The notes under the pieces are model-generated. The model worked only from the letters and a program-made list of their open reading frames with translations. It did no database searches and was not told the DNA's origin. DNA of 64,000 nucleotides from NCBI GenBank assembly GCA_027575765.1, contig JANBPT010000007.1, positions 1 through 64,000 on the forward strand. Direction: 5' to 3'. Source of the stretch: Tieghemiomyces parasiticus. Its lineage: Eukaryota > Kickxellomycota > Dimargaritomycetes > Dimargaritales > Dimargaritaceae. How positions within the stretch are numbered: position 1 is the stretch's first letter; the number at the start of each line of letters is the position of its first letter. Made by a program: the position numbers and the translations under genes. Of this stretch, positions 55,824 through 64,000 are shown piece by piece.

Positions 55824-56180
55824 ATGACACGGCCAAATGGCAAGGTAAGCGGAGGCGCGATATGTGGGTGAAATTCCTAATCGGAGAGGGCGAGTTAGGG
55901 AATCGGAATCAGGTCCAATTTTTCCTCGGAACTTGGCTGGTCGAGGCGTAGCCAGATGAGGGGGCGTATGGAGGTGGCGCCGGTTTCCGATTTGGGAGGG
56001 ATTGTGCAGTTGCTATGGTTACTGCCGATAGTGTGCAAGACAACGGTCGGGGTGTGGTGTGTTGGCAAGATTAGCTCGGTCGAGTTGTGTACGGTGCGCT
56101 GCGAGGAGGGAACGGTACCCCTCGACCAACTTGCGGCCACTCGCCAGGCCCATGCTAGCCTTCTGCAGGCCTTATTTTAG
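55824..56180 (+). CDS. Candidate small two-exon gene, unknown function
   Basis: Exon 1 is 55824-55844 (MTRPNGK). A 111-nt GT-AG intron spans 55845-55955 (GTAAGC donor, GCCAG acceptor), and exon 2 is 55956-56180, for 81 residues in all. The product has a hydrophobic stretch (LGGIVQLLWLLPIVCK), four cysteines (VCKTT, VWCVG, ELCTV, VRCEE) and an Ala/Leu-rich amphipathic C-terminus (LDQLAATRQAHASLLQALF). Support comes from phase-matched splice sites, intron size like its neighbours, and a divergent promoter position beside the transportin gene. It was not recognised as a known family. Confidence 0.4.
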
Positions 56181-57349
56181 GCCACTGGCAGGTTCACTGG
56201 CGGAATTATTGATATGATGCGCGGCTCGACCTATTGCGGTGATCAGTGCATTAGTGGTGATTGTTTTTTTACTAGCTGGCGCAGCTACAAAATGTAATGG
56301 TTGTCTGGTGTCCACGACAGGTGGGTCGAAGAGTATGGGGCAGAGGCTTACAACTCCCGTAAGGATGATTGTCCGGCCCAAGATATATTTTATTGGCATA
56401 GCGTTTCCGGGCGTGGTACTGTGAGGTCGTGTTTGCGGCCGCAGACCTGGATTGAGCATGGCTATGCGCAAGTATCGCCAGCACCTGTGACCACCCCGTA
56501 CTAAGTTGTCTTCCGGACCTCCAAATCTCGTCGACCCAACGTACCGTGGCTCACAGGCTAGCTAAATATGCTGGGGGGGGGGTACCGTTCCCAAGCTGGC
56601 GGGTGCTTGGCATTCGGGTATAAGCCCGCCCCGGTGCCTCCAAGTACTGCAAAGAGAATAACGATTGGTAGTTCTATCCATGCCATTCAAAACACCCCGA
56701 ACTAATAACCTTACCGCCAGGTGTACAGTGGATGGCCTAGACGAGTGAGAAGTCCAATGATTGGCCTATCCGATAGATCTGTGGCTGTGCGTAGTGGCCA
56801 GGGCCTCAAGCCACTTGACCAAGGTGTCGGGACTTGGTGGCGACGGTTCTATTGGACCTATTGTTGGCCAAAAAAATGATACAACGGCTGCCAAGATACC
56901 CTAATCCCGGGAAAGGGGTCTGATGTTCGGAGTTTCCATACCAAGGCCACATTGCACAACGAAAGTTGCTAACTCGCCTTGTCCGAGGTGGGTTGGGCAC
57001 TGACTTGCCTTCCCTTGCATTACTTACCAAGGGGTATCAACTCTTGTCCTATGGGGCAGTATCCCTTAGTGTTGACATAAGGCCTGTTTGGTCGCCACAC
57101 TACCCTACACTTGTACAAGCCCTGTTGCTTGGTTTGTCAAGCGCCATCTAGTAGTCTAGCCCTGCCCCTCACTAAAGGCCTGCTTTGTTTCCGGTGGTTG
57201 CCTACGCATTCTAACTCGGCCGGCAGTGCCCTGGGTTACACCCATTGTATTTACCCTTCACGGCCGCCAACTTACTTACCCATGCCCACCTGGTCTTCCA
57301 CGCTATTGAGAATGCGCAAGCTATTGGGGCAGAATATGCTACTGGTCCG
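56181..57349. other. Intergenic region
   Basis: No gene is seen. The part after about 56.7 kb is rich in TTGG/CCAA words and may include the N-terminal prosequence remnant of the decayed protease that follows. Confidence 0.4.
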
Positions 57350-57990
57350 CCTTCAGTCCCATGGATGTGGTACCCATGCTTTATTCCAGCTTATTCCTAT
57401 GTTACCCCCACACTACCCAAGCCACGGACGTTAATGATACCTGCCTAATATGACACTACCCCCAAGGCCAAACAATTAGGTGAATGCTGCCACCGCCCAC
57501 CTGATTTGGCCCAACAGCACCCACTGGGCAGCCAGACCCATCCACCTTGTCCCTTAGGTATCTATCTACAGCCTCTCGCAACCAACTCGGCCAGATCCCT
57601 GTCCAATACCCTGTGCACCCAGTGGTGGCCGTGCTCCAGCTGCAACATCATAGACACTCATATTGCCGGGAACTAGCCTGTGGTCAAACTAGAGATGGTG
57701 CACGTGCAGCAGTCTGTATCCACGGCGGTCCTCACAACCATCCCACTTTCCTATACGGATAGGGTCGCTGAGAACCCGGCCTTCGTTATCACCATTATCT
57801 AGGGTGCAAGCACCAACTCCCAGGGCAATCTTACAGACTTGTTGGCTATTAACCTCTTGGCCTACTAAATAACACACTTGCTTAGGTACCCCCCGTCGAC
57901 CTACGGGCCTCGTACATTTTCTCTCTGTGACTCAACTGTACTCTTGGGGACCGTCAACACTTACTTATAGCTCCTTAGTCTCGCGGTTAA
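57350..57990 (+). pseudogene. Decayed proteinase K-like subtilase (S8)
   Basis: Landmarks of a fungal S8A protease appear in order in broken frames. SVPWMW (57353-) stands where mature enzymes begin with xPWG. VNDTC (57430-57444) stands for the catalytic Asp motif VIDTG. GSQTHPP (57527-) stands for GHGTHVA, with the His altered. NPAFVITII then a stop then GASTNS (57773-57820) stands for SPAxxITVGAS. VDLRAS (57895-57912) stands for VDIFAPG, and TLTYSSLVS (57957-57983) for TLSGTSMAS. Asp-to-His and His-to-Ser spacings (about 34 and 145 codons) are close to proteinase K. The blocks lie in three different frames with stops between, so the copy is not functional. Recognition is by motif order and spacing only. 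Confidence 0.45.
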
Positions 57991-58966
57991 AACAAGCCCC
58001 AACTACCCATAATCCTTCCTCGCTCACCGGCTGATTTGTGCAGAGGTAACTGACAACAGGGTCACTGTTGCCCAAATCTACCACACCGCCTGAGCCCACC
58101 GCCGCCATGAAGTTCAGAAACTACACGTCCTCATTGACGGGATCCACTCCTCCCGGCCTTTATCCATAATCCCCCTCACGGTGGATACGTTTCGCGCGGC
58201 GATCGTGGTAGGCATCAACACCCTGTACTGGGTACCCTGTGCGGACTTGAAATCTCCTCGGTAAAACTATCAATCTCATAGGCCTGTCCAGCGGCCTGTA
58301 GTCTAACAACTGCCACACTGTCGAACTGCTCGGCTGGATGGTGACCAGCTTCTAGGTACTTGTGGCAACAGTTCTTCATTAATGACCCGGCGAAGCATCA
58401 TGCGTTAAAGCCACGGCGTGGTTGCGATTTGGCTCTTTTTAGAGCTGGTTAATAGGATATTGTAATAGAATTGTTATCCAATAGCATTGCTAGTCGTTAG
58501 ACACGGTACCCTCTATGGGCCGGATTCTAGGAACCTCAGGATTATAAAGCGGCACTTGGCTTTAACAGCGCAGTGAGGCAATAGTGGGTGAAACTAATAT
58601 TACTCGACAATTGTTGGTCATTATATTAGTATCTCACTATCATAATCGAATAAAATATAATATTATTTTGCAAACTGTCACTACTTCTCCTTATTCCGCT
58701 AAAGAATGAGGGGCAAGAATGAGAGAGGCGGAGGCTGACGGTGAGATGTGGTAAGGTACCGGTTACGTAACTAGTCAAGTGTAGCGAGGATGCGGGCAGA
58801 GGTGTGAAACCTCAGAGCCACAGGACCTACTGGACCGGTAGTCCCATCCGTGACCGCTGGCATCGTGTAGCTTTCCACCTTACCATCTCTCCCGATTTCG
58901 AACCTCTGACGCCGCCTTCCTCCTCTCCTTCTGTCTTGTCACCCTATCGCATTACTTACCGCACCC
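57991..58966. other. Intergenic region
   Basis: A protein-like open segment at about 58105-58264 has no ATG in frame and no recognised family. It may be the C-terminal remnant of the decayed protease or unrelated. AT-rich sequence near 58.4-58.7 kb precedes the Mba1-like gene, whose leader is pyrimidine-rich. Confidence 0.4.
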
Positions 58967-60166
58967 ATGTTGACCCGATCGCTACCGAAATCAGCCCTCT
59001 ACCGGGCCGTAAGCCCTAATCTAAACCTCATGGGACGATCGGCTGGCTGGTGGCTCCCTAGCCGGGCCGTCCAGCTATCCCCAGCGACCCTATACGGGCG
59101 TACCGCTCGCCTGAGTAGCCAGACCTCGCCGACAGAGGTCCCTCCGTCCACTACGTCCCCCAATGATGACGGACCAAGCATTTACGACCAGCCGGCGCCC
59201 TACCCCTTTCCTTGGAAGACTGATGCGCGAATGCTGCAACCCTGGCGTACCAAGGTATTCCCTCTACCAACGGGTTTCTGGAGCGGTTTACTAAACAGCC
59301 TGCGCAGCCAGGTCTTTTCGATGATCCGTATAGCGACCATCACCAACTTTATCGGGCGCCAGGGCCACTCCCCTAGCGACATGGGCCGCGGGGCGGAGGT
59401 CGCGCTTCGGGCCGTGTGCAAGGCCATCTCCGAAAACGACCAGGCAGCCCTGAAAAACATGCTCACGCCGGCCCTGTATTCAGTGTACCAGCCCCCGCTC
59501 GAACGGTTAAACCGCGAGAACGGCCGGGTCGTACTCGAGCTCGGCTCTGTTGACCTCGGCCAGATTGTGGAATCCGATACCTTTGTCGCGCCATCCGACG
59601 CAATGAAACGGTACTGGTATGAGTATTTGATCCGCTGGGGTTACCGCCGCCCCGTTTCGGAGGATGACCTAGCCCGGATGCGTGAGACCTACCTGACGAA
59701 ACTGGCCAACAAGACCAAGGAAATCCGGGACCAGGATACCCGCAACCATACTGTGACCCTCGTCCCCAGTGAGACTGGGGTCACTTATGCCCCCTTTAAT
59801 CCTTCGTCAGCGAAGAAGAGCCTGCTATCAGCCGAGGCGATGAAATCCATCTTAGAACAGGCGAAGCAACTGGAGCGTATTATCCAGGTCGACGTGCTTC
59901 TAGACGCCGACATTCGTTTCGAAGTGCAACTCCCTACCGGCGCTACCGGCATCGCAGATTGTGACGAACCCGTCGAGAGCCAGCTCCATCGTTTCGTGAT
60001 TGTCACCCTTCAGGCAACCTGTAGCACCTCCCACAATCAGTCACCACTGGACTGGCGGGTCGCCGATATCGACTACACCGTGGACCACCAAATTGTCATG
60101 AATCGCCTTACCCACCCGGACGTGATCCCGCTTGCCGAGAGTTACCCGGCTCGACAGCCTTCGTAA
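58967..60166 (+). CDS. MBA1: Mba1/mL45-like mitochondrial ribosome-associated protein
   Basis: The protein has 399 residues in a single exon. The first 50 residues are Arg/Ser/Leu-rich and free of acidic residues (MLTRSLPKSALYRAVSPNLN...), a typical mitochondrial presequence. The central and C-terminal parts match the Mba1/mL45 branch of the Tim44-like fold. A region around PWRTKVFPLPTGFWSGLLN precedes the domain, FIGRQGHSP and AVCKAISENDQAALKNMLTP mark the first helices, and a long insertion and a WRVADIDYTVDHQ strand follow near the end. Mba1 tethers mitochondrial ribosomes to the inner membrane for Oxa1-dependent insertion of mtDNA-encoded proteins. The ATG at 58967 is the first in frame with a good presequence. 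The exact sub-branch (Mba1 or mL45) is not certain. Confidence 0.8.
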   Translation: MLTRSLPKSALYRAVSPNLNLMGRSAGWWLPSRAVQLSPATLYGRTARLSSQTSPTEVPPSTTSPNDDGPSIYDQPAPYPFPWKTDARMLQPWRTKVFPLPTGFWSGLLNSLRSQVFSMIRIATITNFIGRQGHSPSDMGRGAEVALRAVCKAISENDQAALKNMLTPALYSVYQPPLERLNRENGRVVLELGSVDLGQIVESDTFVAPSDAMKRYWYEYLIRWGYRRPVSEDDLARMRETYLTKLANKTKEIRDQDTRNHTVTLVPSETGVTYAPFNPSSAKKSLLSAEAMKSILEQAKQLERIIQVDVLLDADIRFEVQLPTGATGIADCDEPVESQLHRFVIVTLQATCSTSHNQSPLDWRVADIDYTVDHQIVMNRLTHPDVIPLAESYPARQPS

Positions 60167-61233
60167 ACGCGGATTGCCGGGTCAAAGTGAAGTTGAGGGC
60201 ACCGTGCATGCTCATATGAAGCTGGCGTACACGTAACTCGGGGTTACCGAAGACACAGGGTGCAGATTATTGCGCCGCCGGATTATAATATAGACCCCTG
60301 TGTGACCCTAGATTGCCGTCAGGATTAGACTGTAGATAGCACGAGCAATCCCGAGTATTTCAGCACATTCTTTATGCATACCAGTGTTGGTGTGTGCCGA
60401 TCCATAGAGGTGGAAGCAAGAGGCTCAGGAGGTGAGCGGGTCAATAAAAAAGATACCAGCGGGCTTGTGATGACAAGAATGCTTATCAGCGTCTTGCCTA
60501 CGCAGGACCTTATCCACCTACCCAGCGCGTGGTCGACTTTGGCACGGAGCAGAACACTCGTCATGACCTTTGAGGACGAAAGGCAGATTAGCAGCAATCA
60601 GATTTTAGGGCCATGCGGGACCGCATAACCCCTCACCACTTACGCCGGCCCCTATTACCCCTTTTTCTTTGACTTTAGCGCAAGTGCCGCATTCCCCACT
60701 CGCCATTCCTTTGCCCCGCATCATTTTAATAGGGAATTGCCTATCTGTAGCAGGACTGATGGTTACTCACCGTCAGGGACGGTGGGTGGGTAGGGAGTGA
60801 TGGGATGGTTTGCGTGGTAAGCGGCCGTATCTATCACCATTGGCAGACACGCTAGAAGACCACAGATAACCCCCTGACTGCCACCGCGGTCAGTGTACGA
60901 TGACTCAACCATTTCGCATCGCCTCTATATCTAACTTTCTCTCACTCTTTCCGCGGGGTTCGAGGTGTTTGCCCTATTAGCGACTTGACAGTGCGTCCCA
61001 GCCGGCGACCCGCCCTTGCTCTTGCACCGCCACGTTTATTTTGTACATGTGTGTGTACGCGACTAACGTTGGACTCACCACGCTTTTATCTACTTAGGAC
61101 TCTCTACGTCTCGGAGTTTGAGGATCTCAGTATCAACTTTCATACCCATTTTCCGCATATTGTTGGTCACGATAATACTCACCGTACAGGGAGGTCAGGC
61201 CCAACACTCTCCGACCCCCAATATAGATCGGTC
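60167..61233. other. Intergenic region
   Basis: It holds the 3' flank of the Mba1-like gene and the promoter and leader of the transporter gene. Frames upstream of 61234 have no ATG. No gene is supported. Confidence 0.45.
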
Positions 61234-63326
61234 ATGACGGCCCTCCAGGAGCCAGCCGCAGCCAAAGCGACTGGCTTGACCGCCGACTTTGCCGAGCCTG
61301 TGGCCGTCACCGAGTATCGCCAGCAAGCTGGGTTGCCCAACGAGACCGCTGAAATCATGGCCCAAATCCATCAACTACGCCGCCGTATCGACCTGCGCAT
61401 CCTGCCCCTCATCACCATCACCTTTCTGCTCAGCTTCCTGGACCGCTCCAATATCGGTAAGTAGTATGCATTGCTAACCCTGCCGACTGTTTTCGGCGTG
61501 GAGGTATCGAACGGCCTGCGTGCTTCCCTACATACTGATACCAATTATCCCAATAATCTAAACCCTCGCCTACGCCCGTATGGTACCTATTATGTCGACC
61601 CTTCCAGGCAACGCCAAGCTGATGCACTTCCAAGCCGACCTGGGGATGGACCAGGCCGCGTATTCATGGGCATTGTCAATCTTTTTCTTTGGTAGGTTTG
61701 ACATTGCCACCCTCCCTGTCCATACCGCAGTACCAAAAACGGTGCTTTGCATCTCGCTGCCAATAATTACTGGCATTGGGTCGATGAGGGAGAGGGTGGT
61801 GGCGGATACACCGCACCCCGTGGTGCTCCCTCCCACTGCAACTGCACGTCACGTCTGGCTCACGCCATTTTTCATTACCCCTCCCTTCACCTGCTCTGCC
61901 GTCTCCAGGCTATATCATGCTGGAGGTCCCGTCCAACATGGCCCTCAAACTTACCTCGCCGTCCAAATGGCTGGGGTCCATCGTCCTCGTCTGGGGTGCG
62001 CTCTGCGCCTGTATGGCTGCATGTAATAACGCCACTAGCATCCTGGTGATCCGTTTCCTCCTGGGGTGCGCTGAGGCCGGGTTCGTTCCGGGGGTCATCT
62101 ACTACCTCACGCTCTGGTATAACCCACGGGCCATGGGTATCCGTCTCGGGGTGTTTTACTTGGCCCCACCTGCGGCAGGGGCCCTCGGCGGCCTGATTGC
62201 CTACGGCGTCTCTTATATGGACGGCGTTCGGAACCTGTCGGCCTGGCGGTGGCTGTTTTTGTTGGAGGGGATCCCCACCGTACTCCTCGCGGTCGTGATG
62301 ATTGGTTTCCTACCCGACCGACCCGATAGCCCCCAGACGACGTGGCTAACCGAGGCGGAACGTGAGTTGTACATGCGGGATATCCGGGGGCAGCTCGGCG
62401 GGATGGTCTGCGTCCCGGCCTCCACCAGTAATGATTCTACGGAGCTGACGCGCCCGATTATTACCCCGGCTGCCACCCCAGCTGGTATACAGAATGAGCT
62501 CACTATGCTCCAATCTGATCTTAATTCCGCCTCCAGTAGCAACCATGGTAGCATCCAGAGCTTCGACCGTCACCCAGCGCCACCGTCCGTTGCCAAGCGC
62601 CGTTCCGGCACGCGCCACAACTTCCACCTGGCCCTCACGAATCCGTGTACCTACTTACACGGCCTCCTCGTCTTCACCGTAAGCATGTCGATCTACTCTG
62701 TTAATTTCCTCATGTCGACCATCATCCGTGACCTCGGGTTTGATAACCTTGAAGCCCAGCTGCTCACCATCCCGCCCTACGCCTTCGCCGGGATTTTTCT
62801 TACCATCAATTCCTACGCGTCCGACCGCACCCACCGCCACGGCTTTCATATTGGACTGGCCGCCACCGTCGGTATGGTAGGGTTCATCCTCCTCGCGGTA
62901 CTCACTTCCAAAGGGGGTGAGTATGCGGTCCTGTTCCTAGCCACCCTCGGTCCCTCCGCCATCATCCCCATTAATTTCACATGGCTGGCGGTCAATATCC
63001 GCCATGATGGTGAACGATCTATCGCTACTGCCATGGCCTCGTCGATAGGGGGGTTCGGCGGGGTCGTCGCTGGCCAAATGTACCGGAGTTCTGAGGCCCC
63101 GCGCTATATCGCCAGTCACCTTGGGAATGCTATCATCCTTGCAATAGCCCTCATCACTGCCCTGGTCCTCGACCTCATGATGCGCCGCCGCCACCGCCGA
63201 AGCGAAGCCAAGGCTGCGGCGTACGAGTCTGACACGGTAGACAGTTCGACACAACCTTCCTCGGAGTCTCAACAACCAAAAATACACACCGGCCGCCCAA
63301 CGGTCGAATCTGGAATGGACTTTTAA
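61234..63326 (+). CDS. MFS transporter, anion:cation symporter (Dal5/Tna1) type
   Basis: The gene encodes 574 residues in three exons: 61234-61456, 61608-61691 and 61909-63326. GT-AG introns are 151 and 217 nt. The splice joins restore the family signature of the first transmembrane helices: FLLSFLDRSNIG + NAKL, ALSIFFFG + YIMLEVPSNMALK. Later blocks are LGCAEAGFVPGVIYYLTLWY, GLIAYGVSYMDG, WRWLFLLEGIPTV and an NPCTYLHGLLVF segment opening the second half. About twelve membrane helices are expected in the plasma membrane. This family takes up allantoate, nicotinate, pantothenate, biotin or dipeptides with protons; the substrate cannot be read from sequence. A Ser/Thr/Pro-rich central loop of about 90 residues (62390-62630) is longer than usual. 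Confidence 0.93.
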
Positions 63327-63734
63327 GACACGGTGACCCCGATCATCTTAAGGTCACTAAGCCCACATGTGAAGATAACTCTTGCTTAACTAAATAGAAG
63401 GTACACGCTCGACCCTAGCTGAAATAGCTTACTTTATATAGCTTTTGATGTGACCAGGAGATGGTATCCACAGGGATCAACGATATATTAGGGTAACGAC
63501 GTGGTGACAAATAAGGAGCCTTCGATGCTAGATATATTTACGGACGTGTATGCTACACAAAGGGAACGTGGGCGGGGTTGAAGGGACAATCCAGTTAAAC
63601 AACAAAACAAACGACGATGAGGACGACACGGCACGTGTGTGGACTTTGGCCACTAAAAAGTAATCAAAGTCGGGTTGACCCCGACATCCTCGAGACTTGC
63701 CTGAATCCGCAATGAGGGGAGGGGAGTGCAATGG
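63327..63734. other. Intergenic region between convergent genes
   Basis: This is the shared 3' flank of the transporter (+) and ARP8 (-) genes. It is AT-rich with no gene. Confidence 0.6.
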
Positions 63735-64000
63735 CTACCAAAAGAAGAGCAACCGCTGCTTGAAACATTTGGTGCCAATCTCGTTCCACTCGCGAGCGGA
63801 CACGGACAGTTCCTGGGCGATTTCGAGTTTGGACAGCACGGCGGCGCCCTTCCACGCGAGCAACCGGGGGTCCATATCACGCGGGGACGGGAGGACCTGA
63901 ATCTTTTCAATGCCCTGGAGGTGGGAGGGTCGCGTGCGGTACAGACGGTCCTGGAGGAACGCGGCAAAGTTGGGAATGAGTACCCCGCCGCCACCCACCA
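63735..64000 (-). CDS. ARP8: Actin-related protein 8 (Arp8), C-terminal part
   Basis: This partial gene gives only the last 87 complete codons; the rest lies beyond the window end. Arp8 is a nuclear actin-related subunit of the INO80 chromatin remodeller that binds nucleosomes and DNA. Family features are the glycine loop VGGGGVLIPNF, the block SPRDMDPRLLAWKGAAVLSKL (IITRPKDMDPRLIAWKGGAVLA-type in animals), AQELSVSAREWNEIG, and an aromatic C-terminal Trp directly before the TAG stop. The DMDPRLLAWKGAAV block separates Arp8 from Arp4, Arp5 and actin. It is convergent with the transporter gene. Confidence 0.92.
   Translation of the reverse strand, partial: VGGGGVLIPNFAAFLQDRLYRTRPSHLQGIEKIQVLPSPRDMDPRLLAWKGAAVLSKLEIAQELSVSAREWNEIGTKCFKQRLLFFW

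Noticed and set aside
60985..61233. Possible longer N-terminus of the MFS transporter
   Set aside because: The upstream frame has no ATG. The first ATG at 61234 gives a normal family N-terminus.
1..64000. CRISPR arrays, intact transposons, terminal repeats, rRNA genes
   Set aside because: I looked for regularly spaced repeats, transposase or reverse-transcriptase motifs and long terminal repeats and saw none.

Overview
The window is nuclear DNA of a fungus, very probably an early-diverging (non-Dikarya) lineage. Several long genes are fungal in style: few short GT-AG introns, a Dal5-type anion:cation symporter, and an Mba1/mL45-type mitochondrial protein. They sit beside genes usually associated with animals, plants or basal fungi: a trithorax/MLL-like protein, Mediator MED23 and a BCAS3 homologue. 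A Zoopagomycota or Kickxellomycotina-like origin is plausible, but the sequence alone does not prove it. Coding regions are GC-rich with a C/G-rich third base. The gaps are nearer balanced or AT-rich.

Layout. 1-9.9 kb: a forkhead transcription factor (+), a small secreted basic protein (-) and an unrecognised 217-residue protein (-). 9.9-15.9 kb: a 1978-residue single-exon chromatin protein (-) with RAMA-like, three PHD, extended PHD, FYRN, FYRC and divergent SET domains. 18-20.3 kb: ISCA1/Isa1 (-, two exons) and PNO1 (+), head to head. 20.3-32.8 kb: a gene-poor stretch with a decayed subtilisin-like protease (-) and a loose cluster of tiny secreted-peptide genes (43-64 residues), most with a TATA box about 115-130 bp before the ATG. 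32.9-35.7 kb: a SAM methyltransferase (+) and another small secreted protein (+). 39.2-49.1 kb: a BCAS3-like WD40 protein (+) and MED23 (-), convergent. 50.7-55.7 kb: ribosomal protein uS9 (-) and the Mtr10/transportin-SR importin (-, three exons). Next to the importin is a divergent small two-exon candidate gene (+). 57.3-58 kb: a second decayed subtilase (+). 59-63.3 kb: the Mba1/mL45-like protein (+) and the MFS transporter (+, three exons). 63.7 kb to the end: the C-terminus of actin-related protein Arp8 (-), which runs off the window.

Most large genes are housekeeping: 40S biogenesis, Fe-S assembly, nuclear import, transcription, mitochondrial translation and chromatin remodelling. They do not form a pathway cluster. 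The two most notable points are the RAMA-trithorax fusion with an apparently degenerate SET domain, and the previously unannotatable set of tiny secreted peptides. Two of those peptides, on opposite strands about 6 kb apart, share a C-terminal Gly-rich tail ending in GTLW. No tRNA, rRNA, CRISPR array or intact transposon was recognised.
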